A stretch of 64,000 nt of DNA, taken from the IMG/VR virus record IMGVR_UViG_3300036770_005983, positions 1 to 64,000 of that record. One strand, given 5' to 3'. The translations under genes and the position numbers were made by a program. This document shows positions 17,170-25,832 of the stretch, one piece after another. Numbering within the stretch: position 1 is the stretch's first letter; each line of letters starts with the position of its first letter. The stretch comes from a virus. The notes under the pieces are model-generated. The model saw only the letters and a list, made by a program, of their open reading frames with translations, was not told the DNA's origin and did no database searches.

Positions 17170-17907
17170 TTGAGAAAGAAAAAAAATGGTAGCACTAGAA
17201 AAGAAAAAATTATTGATCTCACAAATTCGCCCCTTAATCAAGACAATACAAGATTATCATCCAGGAATAGATTAAAACCAAGAACAGAAAATCAAAAAGA
17301 ATATATACGATCTATAGTAGAAAATACTATTACTTTTTGTCAAGGTAGTGCTGGTAGCGGTAAAACACATTGTGCTGTTGGTTTAGCGTTAGAATATTTG
17401 CTAGAAGACAAAATCAAAAAAATTATCATAACAAGACCCGTTGTTGAAGCAGGAGAAAAAATAGGATATCTACCAGGTAAATACGAAGAAAAATTATTTC
17501 CCTATCTATTGCCAATAGAAGACGAAATCAATTATTTTATTGGACAAGCTCTAAATACAACGCTAAAACTCAACAATAAAATTGAGATTGTTCCTCTTGG
17601 TTTTATGAGAGGCCGTAATTTTCATGATAGTTTTATAGTTGCTGACGAGTGTCAAAATGCATCGTACGAACAATTAAAAATGTTGTTGACAAGGATTGGA
17701 CAAAACAGTAAAATGGTATTGACCGGAGATGTTTCACAATCCGATCTAGCCAGACATTTACAGGGTGGTTTTTATGAGATGATAACCAATCTTGCTAATG
17801 TTGAGGGTATTGGTATTTCTACTTTAACAGACAATGATATTATTCGCAATCCTATAATAGCAAAAATCTTAGCTAAGTTAGATATTTATGAAGAAAGCAG
17901 AAAATAG
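17170..17907 (+). CDS. phoH: PhoH-family ATPase
   Basis: 245 residues. Walker A GSAGSGKT (residues 59-66), IIITRPVVEAGEKIGYLPG (the PhoH signature), VADECQNAS (Walker B region) and LTGDVSQSDL are typical. The start is TTG at 17170: AAAGGG lies 7 bases upstream and no in-frame ATG follows nearby. PhoH proteins are RNA/NTP-binding ATPases common in phages; their role in infection is unclear. The 3' end overlaps the HNH gene by 20 bases. Confidence 0.9.
   Translation: MRKKKNGSTRKEKIIDLTNSPLNQDNTRLSSRNRLKPRTENQKEYIRSIVENTITFCQGSAGSGKTHCAVGLALEYLLEDKIKKIIITRPVVEAGEKIGYLPGKYEEKLFPYLLPIEDEINYFIGQALNTTLKLNNKIEIVPLGFMRGRNFHDSFIVADECQNASYEQLKMLLTRIGQNSKMVLTGDVSQSDLARHLQGGFYEMITNLANVEGIGISTLTDNDIIRNPIIAKILAKLDIYEESRK
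17686..17714 (+). promoter_or_regulatory. Candidate internal sigma70-type promoter in phoH
   Basis: TTGACA at 17686-17691, 17-base spacer, TAAAAT at 17709-17714: 11 of 12 bases match. It would drive the HNH gene and the small genes after it, about 170 bases downstream. It is coding sequence, so chance remains possible. Confidence 0.4.
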
Positions 17908-18487
17908 TAAATGTTTACTACTTAATGCAGACTATTCGCCATTGAGAATTATTGGATGGCAAAAAGCTATAGTATGGTCTATTAAGTACGAAAATAATCC
18001 TACTTTTAAAATCGAAATCATAGAGTACTATAAAGATAAATATATACAAGGAACAAATGGAAGAACATTCTCTGTACCAATGGTGGCAAAAACATCAAAA
18101 TACTTTGATATATATAGTCGATCTCTAAAATTTTCTAGAAAAAATCTATTTATTAGAGATAATTATACTTGTCAGTATTGTGGAAAAAAATTTTCATATA
18201 ATGAATTAACATATGATCATGTTGTGCCAAAAAGTAAGTTCTATTCTAATAAAAGTTCTGCTACAAATTGGTCTAATATAACTACTGCTTGCATTAATTG
18301 CAATCGTAAAAAATCTAATAAAACACCCGAACAAGCTAATATGCAGATACTTACCGCGCCTACAAAACCTTTTTATGAATTAAGATACTTGCCTCTAGCA
18401 AAGGAGTTAACTACTATATACAGTAGTACAGACTATGAGGAATGGAAGAAATATATTGATTCTTATCTTGATTTACTGAAACCATAA
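17888..18487 (+). CDS. HNH endonuclease
   Basis: 199 residues. The core is RDNYTCQYCGKKFS (first zinc CxxC), TYDHVVPKSK (DH of the HNH catalytic site) and ACINCNRKKSNKTPEQA (second zinc CxxC and the N-K-x-x-x-T-P tail common in stand-alone HNH proteins). The first 80 residues (CLLLNADYSPLRIIGWQKAI) match the N-terminal region common in bacterial HNH proteins. It may be a homing or DNA-processing nuclease. Embedded between phoH and a zinc-ribbon gene with overlaps on both sides. Confidence 0.88.
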   Translation: MKKAENSKCLLLNADYSPLRIIGWQKAIVWSIKYENNPTFKIEIIEYYKDKYIQGTNGRTFSVPMVAKTSKYFDIYSRSLKFSRKNLFIRDNYTCQYCGKKFSYNELTYDHVVPKSKFYSNKSSATNWSNITTACINCNRKKSNKTPEQANMQILTAPTKPFYELRYLPLAKELTTIYSSTDYEEWKKYIDSYLDLLKP

Positions 18488-18831
18488 TGCCCACATATAC
18501 ATATTATTGTAATAAATGTAGTAAAAAATTTGAATTATTTTTTCATATATCCGATTATACCGATTGCCCATTATGCGTATTTTGTGATTCGTCAAAAACA
18601 GAACGAAGCTATCACGACGACATATGTTCTGTATCCTCGTCAATTAAAAAACATGACTCGGAATTACGCACTGTTGGAGACTTAGCAAATCGTAATAGAG
18701 ATAGACTGACCGATGATCATAAACAATATCTAGCTCATAAACATAATGAATATAAACAAACGGTAAGTGATAAACCATTACCTAAAGGTATGTCTAGAGT
18801 AAAAAAACCTCCAAAACCGAAATGGACATAA
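18487..18831 (+). CDS. FmdB-like zinc-ribbon protein
   Basis: 114 residues. MPTYTYYCNKCSKKFELFF is the classic FmdB-type start, followed by CPLCVFC and ERSYH, giving two Cys pairs for one zinc. The second half is charged (VGDLANRNRDRLTDDHKQY) and ends in a basic Pro/Lys tail (VKKPPKPKWT), which suggests nucleic-acid contact. Phage members are common and functionally uncharacterised. Start overlaps the previous stop (TAATG). Confidence 0.72.
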   Translation: MPTYTYYCNKCSKKFELFFHISDYTDCPLCVFCDSSKTERSYHDDICSVSSSIKKHDSELRTVGDLANRNRDRLTDDHKQYLAHKHNEYKQTVSDKPLPKGMSRVKKPPKPKWT

Positions 18832-18833
18832 TT

Positions 18834-19223
18834 ATGGATTTTTTTCGATCAAACAATAGTATTTTTGATAAACAAAACACTGCCGGGGCTCATCAAACCC
18901 TTTTTTATACCCTTGATGGGTCTCAAGAAGCATATCTCGATAATATTCCATTAAGGAACCAGGATGATAATCTGGTATATGCCAAAAAATATAGAAAAAT
19001 TGATGGATCATATAAGTATATGATCAAACTTGCCAATAATGGTAAACTATATAATCCTATCTCTATATACGGAGAAGAAAAAACTAATACTTTTTTAGAT
19101 AGTGTATGCAAATCATCTACTAAATTTAAGACAGTCAATGAAAAAGCTTTTAATTTTTATATACAATTTTTAACTTCAAAAAATATAGCTTATTATCATA
19201 ATGCAGAAAGAGAGGTTGATTGA
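18834..19223 (+). CDS. Hypothetical protein (129 aa)
   Basis: I chose the ATG two bases after the previous stop; another in-frame ATG at 18822 would add four residues and overlap by 10 bases. No Shine-Dalgarno separates them. No family recognised. The protein is mixed alpha/beta in appearance, with AYLDNIPLRNQDDNLVYAKKY and YMIKLANNGKLYNP resembling a small beta domain. It ends immediately before the next ATG, so it belongs to the same operon of small replication-region genes. Confidence 0.6.
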   Translation: MDFFRSNNSIFDKQNTAGAHQTLFYTLDGSQEAYLDNIPLRNQDDNLVYAKKYRKIDGSYKYMIKLANNGKLYNPISIYGEEKTNTFLDSVCKSSTKFKTVNEKAFNFYIQFLTSKNIAYYHNAEREVD

Positions 19224-19559
19224 ATGGCAAGGATTACTAAAACGCAAAAATATGCTATATTATGGTTACAGTCGCAGAATCTAACCATAGAAGATATACA
19301 AAAAGAACTTAAATTAGACTCTAAGCAAATAATTAGCGTAATTAAGAATACAACCACAAAGTCAACTACAGAAGCCCCTGTTAAAGAAAACAAAATTACA
19401 TCAAAGGATCTTATGATCAGAAATAGTCAGTCTGGTACTAGAAATGTAGCTATTATGACAAAAGCTGCTTCAGAGATGAATGATGAAAATAAAAAACTAA
19501 ACTATTCGAATAATAGTATCAAACCCTCTACCCATATATATAGGCCACATGGATCATAA
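19224..19559 (+). CDS. Small protein with helix-turn-helix-like N-terminus
   Basis: 111 residues. Residues 8-40 (KYAILWLQSQNLTIEDIQKE to QIISVIKN) look like a helix-turn-helix of the kind that senses sequential helices (short polar turn after LQSQNLT). The rest is low-complexity, polar and basic, ending HIYRPHGS. A DNA-binding role is inferred only from this. It starts directly after the previous stop and overlaps the next gene by 11 bases. Confidence 0.55.
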   Translation: MARITKTQKYAILWLQSQNLTIEDIQKELKLDSKQIISVIKNTTTKSTTEAPVKENKITSKDLMIRNSQSGTRNVAIMTKAASEMNDENKKLNYSNNSIKPSTHIYRPHGS

Positions 19560-19977
19560 AAATATAAAACTAGATTTGTCTCCGGAAGAACAAAAGGTTT
19601 TTGAGAAAGTTAGAGAACAAATCAAAGATAAGCTAAAAGATAATCTTAAAAACAAACCACTAGATCCTAATATAGATCTATCTGGACTTCTCCATGATCC
19701 CAATATTCTTGTTGACGATCCTATACATCCAAGACATATTAGTACTTATCCAAGAGAAATCTATGTGGAGCTAAGGATGGAAATGTCGGCAGTAAATGAT
19801 ATGGGACAATTTACAGAGATATCTCAAATACTCGAAAGCTTTTATCATATACCAGTACCCTCCGGTGTCGATTATCTATGTCAAATATCTGGATTCATCG
19901 ATAAATTTGATAGTAGCCTATTAGATTGCGCAAAGAAAATACATAAAAAAGATGGTATCAAAGAAGTACATATCTAA
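19549..19977 (+). CDS. Hypothetical protein (142 aa)
   Basis: An N-terminal charged helix (SPEEQKVFEKVREQIKDKLK) is followed by DPIHPRHISTYPREIYVELR and a Cys/His-containing C-terminal part. No family recognised. Overlaps of 11 and 26 bases with its neighbours show tight packing. Its place directly before a small unknown gene and the RecA-like gene suggests a recombination or replication accessory. Confidence 0.55.
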   Translation: MDHKNIKLDLSPEEQKVFEKVREQIKDKLKDNLKNKPLDPNIDLSGLLHDPNILVDDPIHPRHISTYPREIYVELRMEMSAVNDMGQFTEISQILESFYHIPVPSGVDYLCQISGFIDKFDSSLLDCAKKIHKKDGIKEVHI

Positions 19978-20377
19978 ATACTCCAACGATAAGCTAGTCT
20001 CTGCTGCACAATACATTACAGAAATAATATGTGAAAGAAAAGCAGTAAAAGATAAGCAAGACCTACATTATAGGTTTTGGATTAGTAAAGAATGGAGCAA
20101 GTTTTTTAGAAACCAAATAGGTTCTGCTAATAAACTACTTAAACAATATTCAGATAAAGCTATCATAGCTGCTCTTTTGAGTAGAGACGGACAAAAAATT
20201 TATTCTTTGCGAGCGCCGCATCTACCAGATATGATAGTAAAGGAACAAGCAAAACTAGATCAACAAAATCAGACCATGACTAAGCATGTTGATAGAAAAG
20301 AAGATATAATTTTTGGTATCAAAAATATACAATCAAATAAAAATATTATTTCCAGAATTAAGGACCTAGACGAATGA
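19952..20377 (+). CDS. Hypothetical protein (141 aa)
   Basis: A Lys-rich, helical protein with HYRFWISKEWSKFFRNQIGSA as a central aromatic stretch and a long charged C-terminal helix. No family recognised. Its size, charge and position immediately before the RecA-like gene (ATGA overlap) would suit a helicase-loader or recombination-mediator type accessory, but no motif proves this. Confidence 0.55.
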   Translation: MVSKKYISKYSNDKLVSAAQYITEIICERKAVKDKQDLHYRFWISKEWSKFFRNQIGSANKLLKQYSDKAIIAALLSRDGQKIYSLRAPHLPDMIVKEQAKLDQQNQTMTKHVDRKEDIIFGIKNIQSNKNIISRIKDLDE

Positions 20378-21399
20378 GCATTAAAGAAGATGTTAAAAAG
20401 GATTTCGGCTCAGATATACTATTATCTGCTAATTCAATCATAGACAGAGAATTGGTCACCATACCGGTTAGTCCTGCTCTAGATATTATACTAAATGGTG
20501 GAATACCAGAAGGTAGTTTTGTTATATTGACTGGACATCCTAAGTGTGGAAAAACAGTAACATCATTAGACTTTGCGGCTACTGCTCAGAAAGAAGAATA
20601 TCAAGGAACCTTAAAAAATCCTAGGGAAGTGTTCTATCTAAACATAGAAGGTAGAATCAAGAAAAGAGACTTGGAAGGAATAAAAAATTTAGATTGTAAT
20701 AGACTAAATATTATAGGTAGTCAACAGGGTAAAATATTACATGCAGAAGAGTATCTTCAAATAGCAGAAAGAATTATTAATGAAGAACCAGGATCTGTTA
20801 TGATAATCGACTCCTATTCTGCTTTATGCACAGAAGCTGAGATAACTAGCGAAATGGATAAAATGCAAAGAGCAGACGGTGCAAAATTACTAGCAAAATT
20901 TTGTCGTAAAGTAGCGAATGTAATACCTGTGAATAAAAACATAGTTATAGGCATTACTCATTTAATGGGTAATCCTGGATACGGTAATGTTGAGTGGAAA
21001 GAAAAAAGTGGTCAAGCTATAGCATATCAAACAGATATCAAAATTAAAGCTAAGATGTTCAAGCCATGGTTGAGCGGTGCCGATGGTCCTCAAATAGGTC
21101 AGGAAGTAGATTGGCAAACCATATGCTCTGCTTTAGGCCCTCCTGGCGGCTCTATTAAAAGTTTCATAAGGTATGGAGAGGGTATAGATAAACCAATGGA
21201 GCTGGCAACTTTGTGTATAGATTTTGGACTAATTAATAAAAGCGGAGCATGGTATACAATTAGTTGCTTAGGAGATAAGCAAAAATATCAAGGAACAGAA
21301 AAACTTAGACAATATATAGCAGAGAATGAAACGGTTTATAACGAACTATACGAAAAACTAAATGAGACTATTGGTACACCATGCAAGTCAAAGACCTAG
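20374..21399 (+). CDS. RecA/UvsX-like recombinase
   Basis: 341 residues. Walker A GHPKCGKT (residues 54-61), PALDIILNGGIPEGSFVIL before it, VFYLNIEG (strand with catalytic Glu region), SVMIIDSYSALCTEAE (Walker B and following helix) and NKNIVIGITHLMGNPG fit the RecA core. The C-terminal part (KLRQYIAENETVYNEL) resembles the end of phage UvsX proteins. It would form filaments on single-stranded DNA for strand exchange and recombination-dependent replication. Confidence 0.88.
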   Translation: MSIKEDVKKDFGSDILLSANSIIDRELVTIPVSPALDIILNGGIPEGSFVILTGHPKCGKTVTSLDFAATAQKEEYQGTLKNPREVFYLNIEGRIKKRDLEGIKNLDCNRLNIIGSQQGKILHAEEYLQIAERIINEEPGSVMIIDSYSALCTEAEITSEMDKMQRADGAKLLAKFCRKVANVIPVNKNIVIGITHLMGNPGYGNVEWKEKSGQAIAYQTDIKIKAKMFKPWLSGADGPQIGQEVDWQTICSALGPPGGSIKSFIRYGEGIDKPMELATLCIDFGLINKSGAWYTISCLGDKQKYQGTEKLRQYIAENETVYNELYEKLNETIGTPCKSKT

Positions 21400-21791
21400 A
21401 CGGAAATATATATCACTGGAAATTAATTGGAGGTATTTCTAATAGCTACGATGAACAAAAATCTTCTTATCATTTACTAGCAAGACAGTTAATTAGAGAT
21501 TGTTTTCCAACACTACAAGTATTAGAAGAAATACCTGTTCATATCAGAAAAACAGAAATTTTATTCTTAGATTTTTATCTGCCATTAAATAAAAAATGTA
21601 TAGAGGTTCACGGAGAACAACATTATGCATTCTCTAGATTTTATCATAAAGACAAGATGGGATTTTTAAGACATAAAAAAAGAGATAAAGATAAGCAAGA
21701 ATGGTGCGGTATTAATAAAATAGAATATATAGAGTTACCATATAATGAATCATTACCAGAATGGAAAAAGAGAATACTAAATGAATACTAG
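21381..21791 (+). CDS. Small PD-(D/E)XK-type nuclease, putative
   Basis: 136 residues. The core LFLDFYLPLNKKCIEVHGEQHY matches the D-(x)n-E-x-x pattern of Vsr/DUF559-like nucleases (Asp before strand, then E-V-H-G-E-x-H), followed by DKQEWCGINKIEYIELPYNE, the strand and Glu/Asn of the fold. It overlaps the recombinase stop by 19 bases and the next gene by 11. It could resolve recombination intermediates or be a homing nuclease. Substrate unknown. Confidence 0.6.
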   Translation: MQVKDLDGNIYHWKLIGGISNSYDEQKSSYHLLARQLIRDCFPTLQVLEEIPVHIRKTEILFLDFYLPLNKKCIEVHGEQHYAFSRFYHKDKMGFLRHKKRDKDKQEWCGINKIEYIELPYNESLPEWKKRILNEY

Positions 21792-22275
21792 TAGAACAGC
21801 AAAAGAAGAAATAGAACATTGGGATTCTATTTTAGATGAATATGAAAATAATATTGGATTACCAGCGTATTTATCGAATGCTTTACCTGAACAAGAGTTA
21901 CAATCATACTTAACAATGAATAGAGATGTCCTAGAAAAACTTACTCCGGAACAATGCGGTGAAATCAGTTATAGATTAGGACAGTTTTCTTTTCATATAC
22001 AAAGAACATTAAATAGAGAAATAGCTAGATATAATTGGTCCGAAGAAACAATTAAAGATATTATAGCAGATGATATTAATTCATATAAGGGCTACGGATA
22101 TATAGAAAAATCCGCACAAGCTATCAAGCATAATGATAGGGCATCGGCATTAAATAAAATTAAAAAATATGCTAAACAAAGATCAGACAGACTAACATAT
22201 ATAGCAACATCTATTAAAAATCTATCGGATATACTTATTTCTATTCAAAAAACTAAGGCGTCAAAACATGGATAA
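21781..22275 (+). CDS. Hypothetical helical protein (164 aa)
   Basis: Nearly all predicted helix with charged heptads (EISYRLGQFSFHIQRTLNRE, KIKKYAKQRSDRLTYIATSI). No family recognised. Its place between the recombinase/nuclease pair and the helicase suggests a replisome accessory. Coupled by overlaps to both neighbours. Confidence 0.55.
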   Translation: MNTSRTAKEEIEHWDSILDEYENNIGLPAYLSNALPEQELQSYLTMNRDVLEKLTPEQCGEISYRLGQFSFHIQRTLNREIARYNWSEETIKDIIADDINSYKGYGYIEKSAQAIKHNDRASALNKIKKYAKQRSDRLTYIATSIKNLSDILISIQKTKASKHG

Positions 22276-22648
22276 TCTATCACAAGAACAAATTAAAGAA
22301 ATGATCTCTTTGTTGCAAAGCATGTTGACAAAGGACGTGCCAAGCGGTATAACTGATGATGAACCCAAAATCGCAGAGTCAAATTATTCTATAAAAACTC
22401 GTGATAAAAAACCAAGAGTATCGTCTATTAATAAGTTTGATAGTATGACAGAAGCTAATTTACATAAAGACGATGTAGAAATTGATAAAAAATTAGCTAA
22501 ATATGCTCCCACACCAAGGGTTAGAAAATTTCAGCCAATATCTGTTGTGTGTAGAATTTGTGGTAAAAAAGAAAGCATAAGTCCAACATTGATACATGAT
22601 AATGTTGAGAGATATAAGTGCAATAAATGTTCACAGGGAGCAGGCTGA
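22268..22648 (+). CDS. Small protein with C-terminal zinc ribbon
   Basis: 126 residues. A helical N-terminus (LSQEQIKEMISLLQSML), a basic linker (TRDKKPRVSS) and a C-terminal zinc ribbon VVCRICGKKE...YKCNKCSQ with two CxxC pairs. DNA or RNA binding is likely. The stop lies one base before the helicase ATG, so the two are probably co-translated. Confidence 0.6.
   Translation: MDNLSQEQIKEMISLLQSMLTKDVPSGITDDEPKIAESNYSIKTRDKKPRVSSINKFDSMTEANLHKDDVEIDKKLAKYAPTPRVRKFQPISVVCRICGKKESISPTLIHDNVERYKCNKCSQGAG
22325..22353 (+). promoter_or_regulatory. Candidate internal sigma70-type promoter before helicase
   Basis: TTGACA at 22325-22330, 17-base spacer, TATAAC at 22348-22353 (11 of 12). It lies about 300 bases upstream of the DnaB-like helicase and could drive helicase, primase and later genes. 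Confidence 0.45.
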
Positions 22649-22649
22649 T

Positions 22650-24113
22650 ATGATCCTATGCGATACTTCTGCCGAAAGAGCTGTTTTGGCAGGAATATGT
22701 AAATATACTGAAGATGCGTATCTAGATATTTCTGATATTATTCAGGAATCTTCTTTTACAGTAGATAGTAATAAGTTTATATTTAAATGTCTTAAAACAT
22801 TATTGGATAGAGATATAAAAATATCTATCGATGTAGCGTCGATATTTTCTGTAGCAGAGGAACTTGGATTATCTCATATTCTATCGAAAAAAGAGGAAAT
22901 ACAACATCTTAAAGCCATACTAGATTTTCCTGTTAATATTTCTAATATTAGAAAATTTGCTTCAAAAATTCGTAAGCTAGAAATAGCTAGACTATTAAGA
23001 CAACAGTTAGAACAAGCACAAGACAAAATATTAGACGTTACTGGCAACGAAAGCATAGGTTCTATATTAGGTATAGCTGAGGATAGTATTTTTGATTTCT
23101 CTAATCTTCTAAATGATGTTGATAATAATGCGGAACGTATTGGCTCAAATCTTGATGATTATATAAATAACTTACTAGAGAACAAAATAGATCAAGTCGG
23201 TATACCAACAGGATTTCCTGTTTATGATCAGGCTATAGGCGGAGGTCTTAGGAAAGGCACTATCAATGTTATAGCAGCCAGACCAAAAGTTGGTAAAACT
23301 CTTTTGTCCGATAATATGGGATTTTACATAGCAAATAAGCTTAAAATTCCTGTACTAAATATGGACACCGAAATGTCCAAAGAAGATCATTTGAACAGAG
23401 TTTTGGCTATGATGACAGAAATAGAAATTAATCATATCGAAACCGGCAAGTTTTCTGATACACCAAACAAACTATCAAAAATAAAAGCAGCTGTAGAAGA
23501 TCTAAAAGAAACAAAATTATTTTATAAATCGATAGCCGGTAAGCCATTCGAAGATCAACTTTCGATTATGAGACGATGGCTTATTAAAGATGTTGGCTTA
23601 AATGATGACGGAACAGCTAAAGATTGTGTAATTTTTTATGATTATCTGAAACTAATGGACTCTGCTGGGATATCTCAGGATATGAAAGAATACCAAGTAT
23701 TGGGTTTTATGATGACATCGCTACATAATTTTGCTACCAAATATAAAATTCCAATAGTGGCATTTATACAATTAAATAGGGACGGCATAACAAAAGAGAG
23801 CACCGACACAGCCAGTGGTTCAGATAGAATTATATGGCTGTGTAGTAATTTCAGCATCTTTAAAAGAAAAACTCCAGAAGAGATATCTGAGGACGGTCCA
23901 GAAAATGGTAATAGAAAACTTGTGCCGCTTATTAGTCGTCATGGTGGAGGACTAGACGATAATGACTATATCAATTGTCATATGAAAGGCTGGTGCGCTA
24001 AAATTACAGAAGGTAAAACCAGATTAGAGCTAGTAACAAATACAAAAAATAATAGTGATGGATTTATAATGGAGGATATTCATGCAAATGATGAAGAAAT
24101 CCCGTTCCAATGA
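22650..24113 (+). CDS. DnaB-like replicative DNA helicase
   Basis: 487 residues from the ATG at 22650, one base after the previous stop; an in-frame ATG at 22596 lies inside the upstream gene. The N-terminal helical domain (TSAERAVLAGICKY) and the RecA-like domain are both present: GIPTGFPVYDQAIGGGLRKG, Walker A ARPKVGKT (210-217), VLNMDTEMSKEDHLNR and VIFYDYLKLMDSAG (Walker B region). It would unwind the fork and partner the primase encoded next. Confidence 0.92.
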   Translation: MILCDTSAERAVLAGICKYTEDAYLDISDIIQESSFTVDSNKFIFKCLKTLLDRDIKISIDVASIFSVAEELGLSHILSKKEEIQHLKAILDFPVNISNIRKFASKIRKLEIARLLRQQLEQAQDKILDVTGNESIGSILGIAEDSIFDFSNLLNDVDNNAERIGSNLDDYINNLLENKIDQVGIPTGFPVYDQAIGGGLRKGTINVIAARPKVGKTLLSDNMGFYIANKLKIPVLNMDTEMSKEDHLNRVLAMMTEIEINHIETGKFSDTPNKLSKIKAAVEDLKETKLFYKSIAGKPFEDQLSIMRRWLIKDVGLNDDGTAKDCVIFYDYLKLMDSAGISQDMKEYQVLGFMMTSLHNFATKYKIPIVAFIQLNRDGITKESTDTASGSDRIIWLCSNFSIFKRKTPEEISEDGPENGNRKLVPLISRHGGGLDDNDYINCHMKGWCAKITEGKTRLELVTNTKNNSDGFIMEDIHANDEEIPFQ

Positions 24114-25242
24114 TCAAGATAAATATAAAATATTATGTGACTTATTATGTGATAATATAGATGACCTATTATCTTATTTTGATATAAAGTATAAACATGC
24201 CGGTAAAATGGTATCAATGGCGTGTCCAATACATCAAGGAGACAATAGTAGTGCATTAAATCTATATATAGAAGGCGATTCTTATAGAGGAAATTGGAAG
24301 TGTCGAACACATCAGTGTGAAAAAACGTTTAAAGGATCTATTCTAGGATTTACCAGAGGATTATTATCCTATCAAAAATATAATTGGTCAAAAGATGGTG
24401 ATAAAATGGTATCTTTTGAAGATACTATACAATTTGTATCAAAATTTCTAAATAAAGACTTAAGTAATATCAAAATATGTAAAGTATCTAAAAATAAAAA
24501 TACTTTTACAAATGCTGTTAGTCAAATAGCTATACAAAATCACATATCCAATACAGAAAAAACAATCAATAGAGATAAAGCTCGATCTTTACTTAATATT
24601 CCATCTGAATATTATCTTAACAGAGGATTCAGCAGAGCTATACTAGATAAATATGATGTTGGTTTATGCTCTAACCCAAACAGAGAAATGTATAATAGAA
24701 CGGTAGTTCCTATTTATGATTTAGATCATGAGTACGTTATAGGTTGTTCCGGAAGAAGTATTTTCGAAAAATGTCAAAAATGTTCGTGTTTTCATAACCA
24801 GCTAGATAATTGTCCATCTGAGGACAAGCTATATTTATATCCAAAATGGAAACACAGCCTAAACTTTAAAAGTCAAAACTCTCTATACAATATATGGTTT
24901 GCTAAAAAACATATTCAGGAAACCGGTATTGTGATTCTCGTAGAGAGTCCTGGTAATGTATGGAAATTAGAAGAAAATAATATCCATAACAGCGTTGGCA
25001 TTTTTGGTTGTTCGCTCAGTGATAAGCAAAAAATGATTCTGGATTCAACCGGAGCTATGACTATAATACTTCTAATGGACAACGATGAAGCCGGTAAAAA
25101 AGCATCGTCACAGATCAAAGAAAAATGCGAAAATACTTATAAGGTATATTGTCCAGAAATTTCAAAAGGTGACGTTGCAGAGATGACTTCTGTTGAGATA
25201 GAACAGCAAATCAAAACTTTTATTAGGAATATTGTACTATGA
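24082..25242 (+). CDS. DnaG-type DNA primase
   Basis: 386 residues. The start at 24082 is fixed by a strong GGAGGA five bases upstream, inside the helicase 3' end (32-base overlap). A zinc site of the CHC2 type is formed by C48, H51 and C74/C79 (MACPIH and KCRTHQC). The Toprim domain in the last 100 residues has VESPGN (catalytic Glu) and LLMDNDEAGKKA (D-x-D-x-A-G). EYYLNRGFSRAILDKYDVG is the typical linking region. It makes primers for the split polymerase. Confidence 0.9.
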   Translation: MQMMKKSRSNDQDKYKILCDLLCDNIDDLLSYFDIKYKHAGKMVSMACPIHQGDNSSALNLYIEGDSYRGNWKCRTHQCEKTFKGSILGFTRGLLSYQKYNWSKDGDKMVSFEDTIQFVSKFLNKDLSNIKICKVSKNKNTFTNAVSQIAIQNHISNTEKTINRDKARSLLNIPSEYYLNRGFSRAILDKYDVGLCSNPNREMYNRTVVPIYDLDHEYVIGCSGRSIFEKCQKCSCFHNQLDNCPSEDKLYLYPKWKHSLNFKSQNSLYNIWFAKKHIQETGIVILVESPGNVWKLEENNIHNSVGIFGCSLSDKQKMILDSTGAMTIILLMDNDEAGKKASSQIKEKCENTYKVYCPEISKGDVAEMTSVEIEQQIKTFIRNIVL

Positions 25243-25832
25243 TCATAGGACTATCTGGACGTAAACAATCCGGCAAAACTATTTGTTCAGATTTTTTAAA
25301 AGGATTATTATTGGCCAATGGATACTCAGATGTTGCAATATATAATTTTGCAGACCCATTGAAAGAAGACATCTGTATGAATATGTTTGGATTATCCTAT
25401 GTTCAATGTTATGGTGAAGATCATAATAAAAATGAACTAGTTGATGCCTATTGGGATAATAAACAATTGACCGCTAGAGATCTGATGCAATTAATAGGCA
25501 CTGATTTATTTAGAAAATTAAATAATAATGTTTGGGTTAATGCTTTGATGAATAAAATAAAGAAAAATAAACATGAGGTTGTCATAGTATCTGATTGTAG
25601 ATTTCCAAATGAAATAGAAGCTATTAAAAATCAAAACGGTATTATTATACGTCTGAATAGAAATCCACACAACTCTGATCACAGTAGTGAAACAATATTA
25701 GATGCAATAAATTATAATTGGAATAAATTTGATTTTATCATTAATAATGCTCATATGACCGTAAGAGAACAATTTGAGACCATAAAAAAAATTATTATTC
25801 AGAAAAATATTCTACCAAAAGAAACTATATGA
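25239..25832 (+). CDS. Deoxynucleoside monophosphate kinase
   Basis: 197 residues, ATGA overlap with the primase. It has P-loop GLSGRKQSGKT at residues 4-14, FADPLKEDI, LMQLIGTDLFRK and VVIVSDCRFPNEIEAI, the pattern of T4 gp1-type dNMP kinases. It phosphorylates dNMPs to dNDPs. It links the deaminase and reductase products to the polymerase. Size is usual for the family. Confidence 0.85.
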   Translation: MIIGLSGRKQSGKTICSDFLKGLLLANGYSDVAIYNFADPLKEDICMNMFGLSYVQCYGEDHNKNELVDAYWDNKQLTARDLMQLIGTDLFRKLNNNVWVNALMNKIKKNKHEVVIVSDCRFPNEIEAIKNQNGIIIRLNRNPHNSDHSSETILDAINYNWNKFDFIINNAHMTVREQFETIKKIIIQKNILPKETI

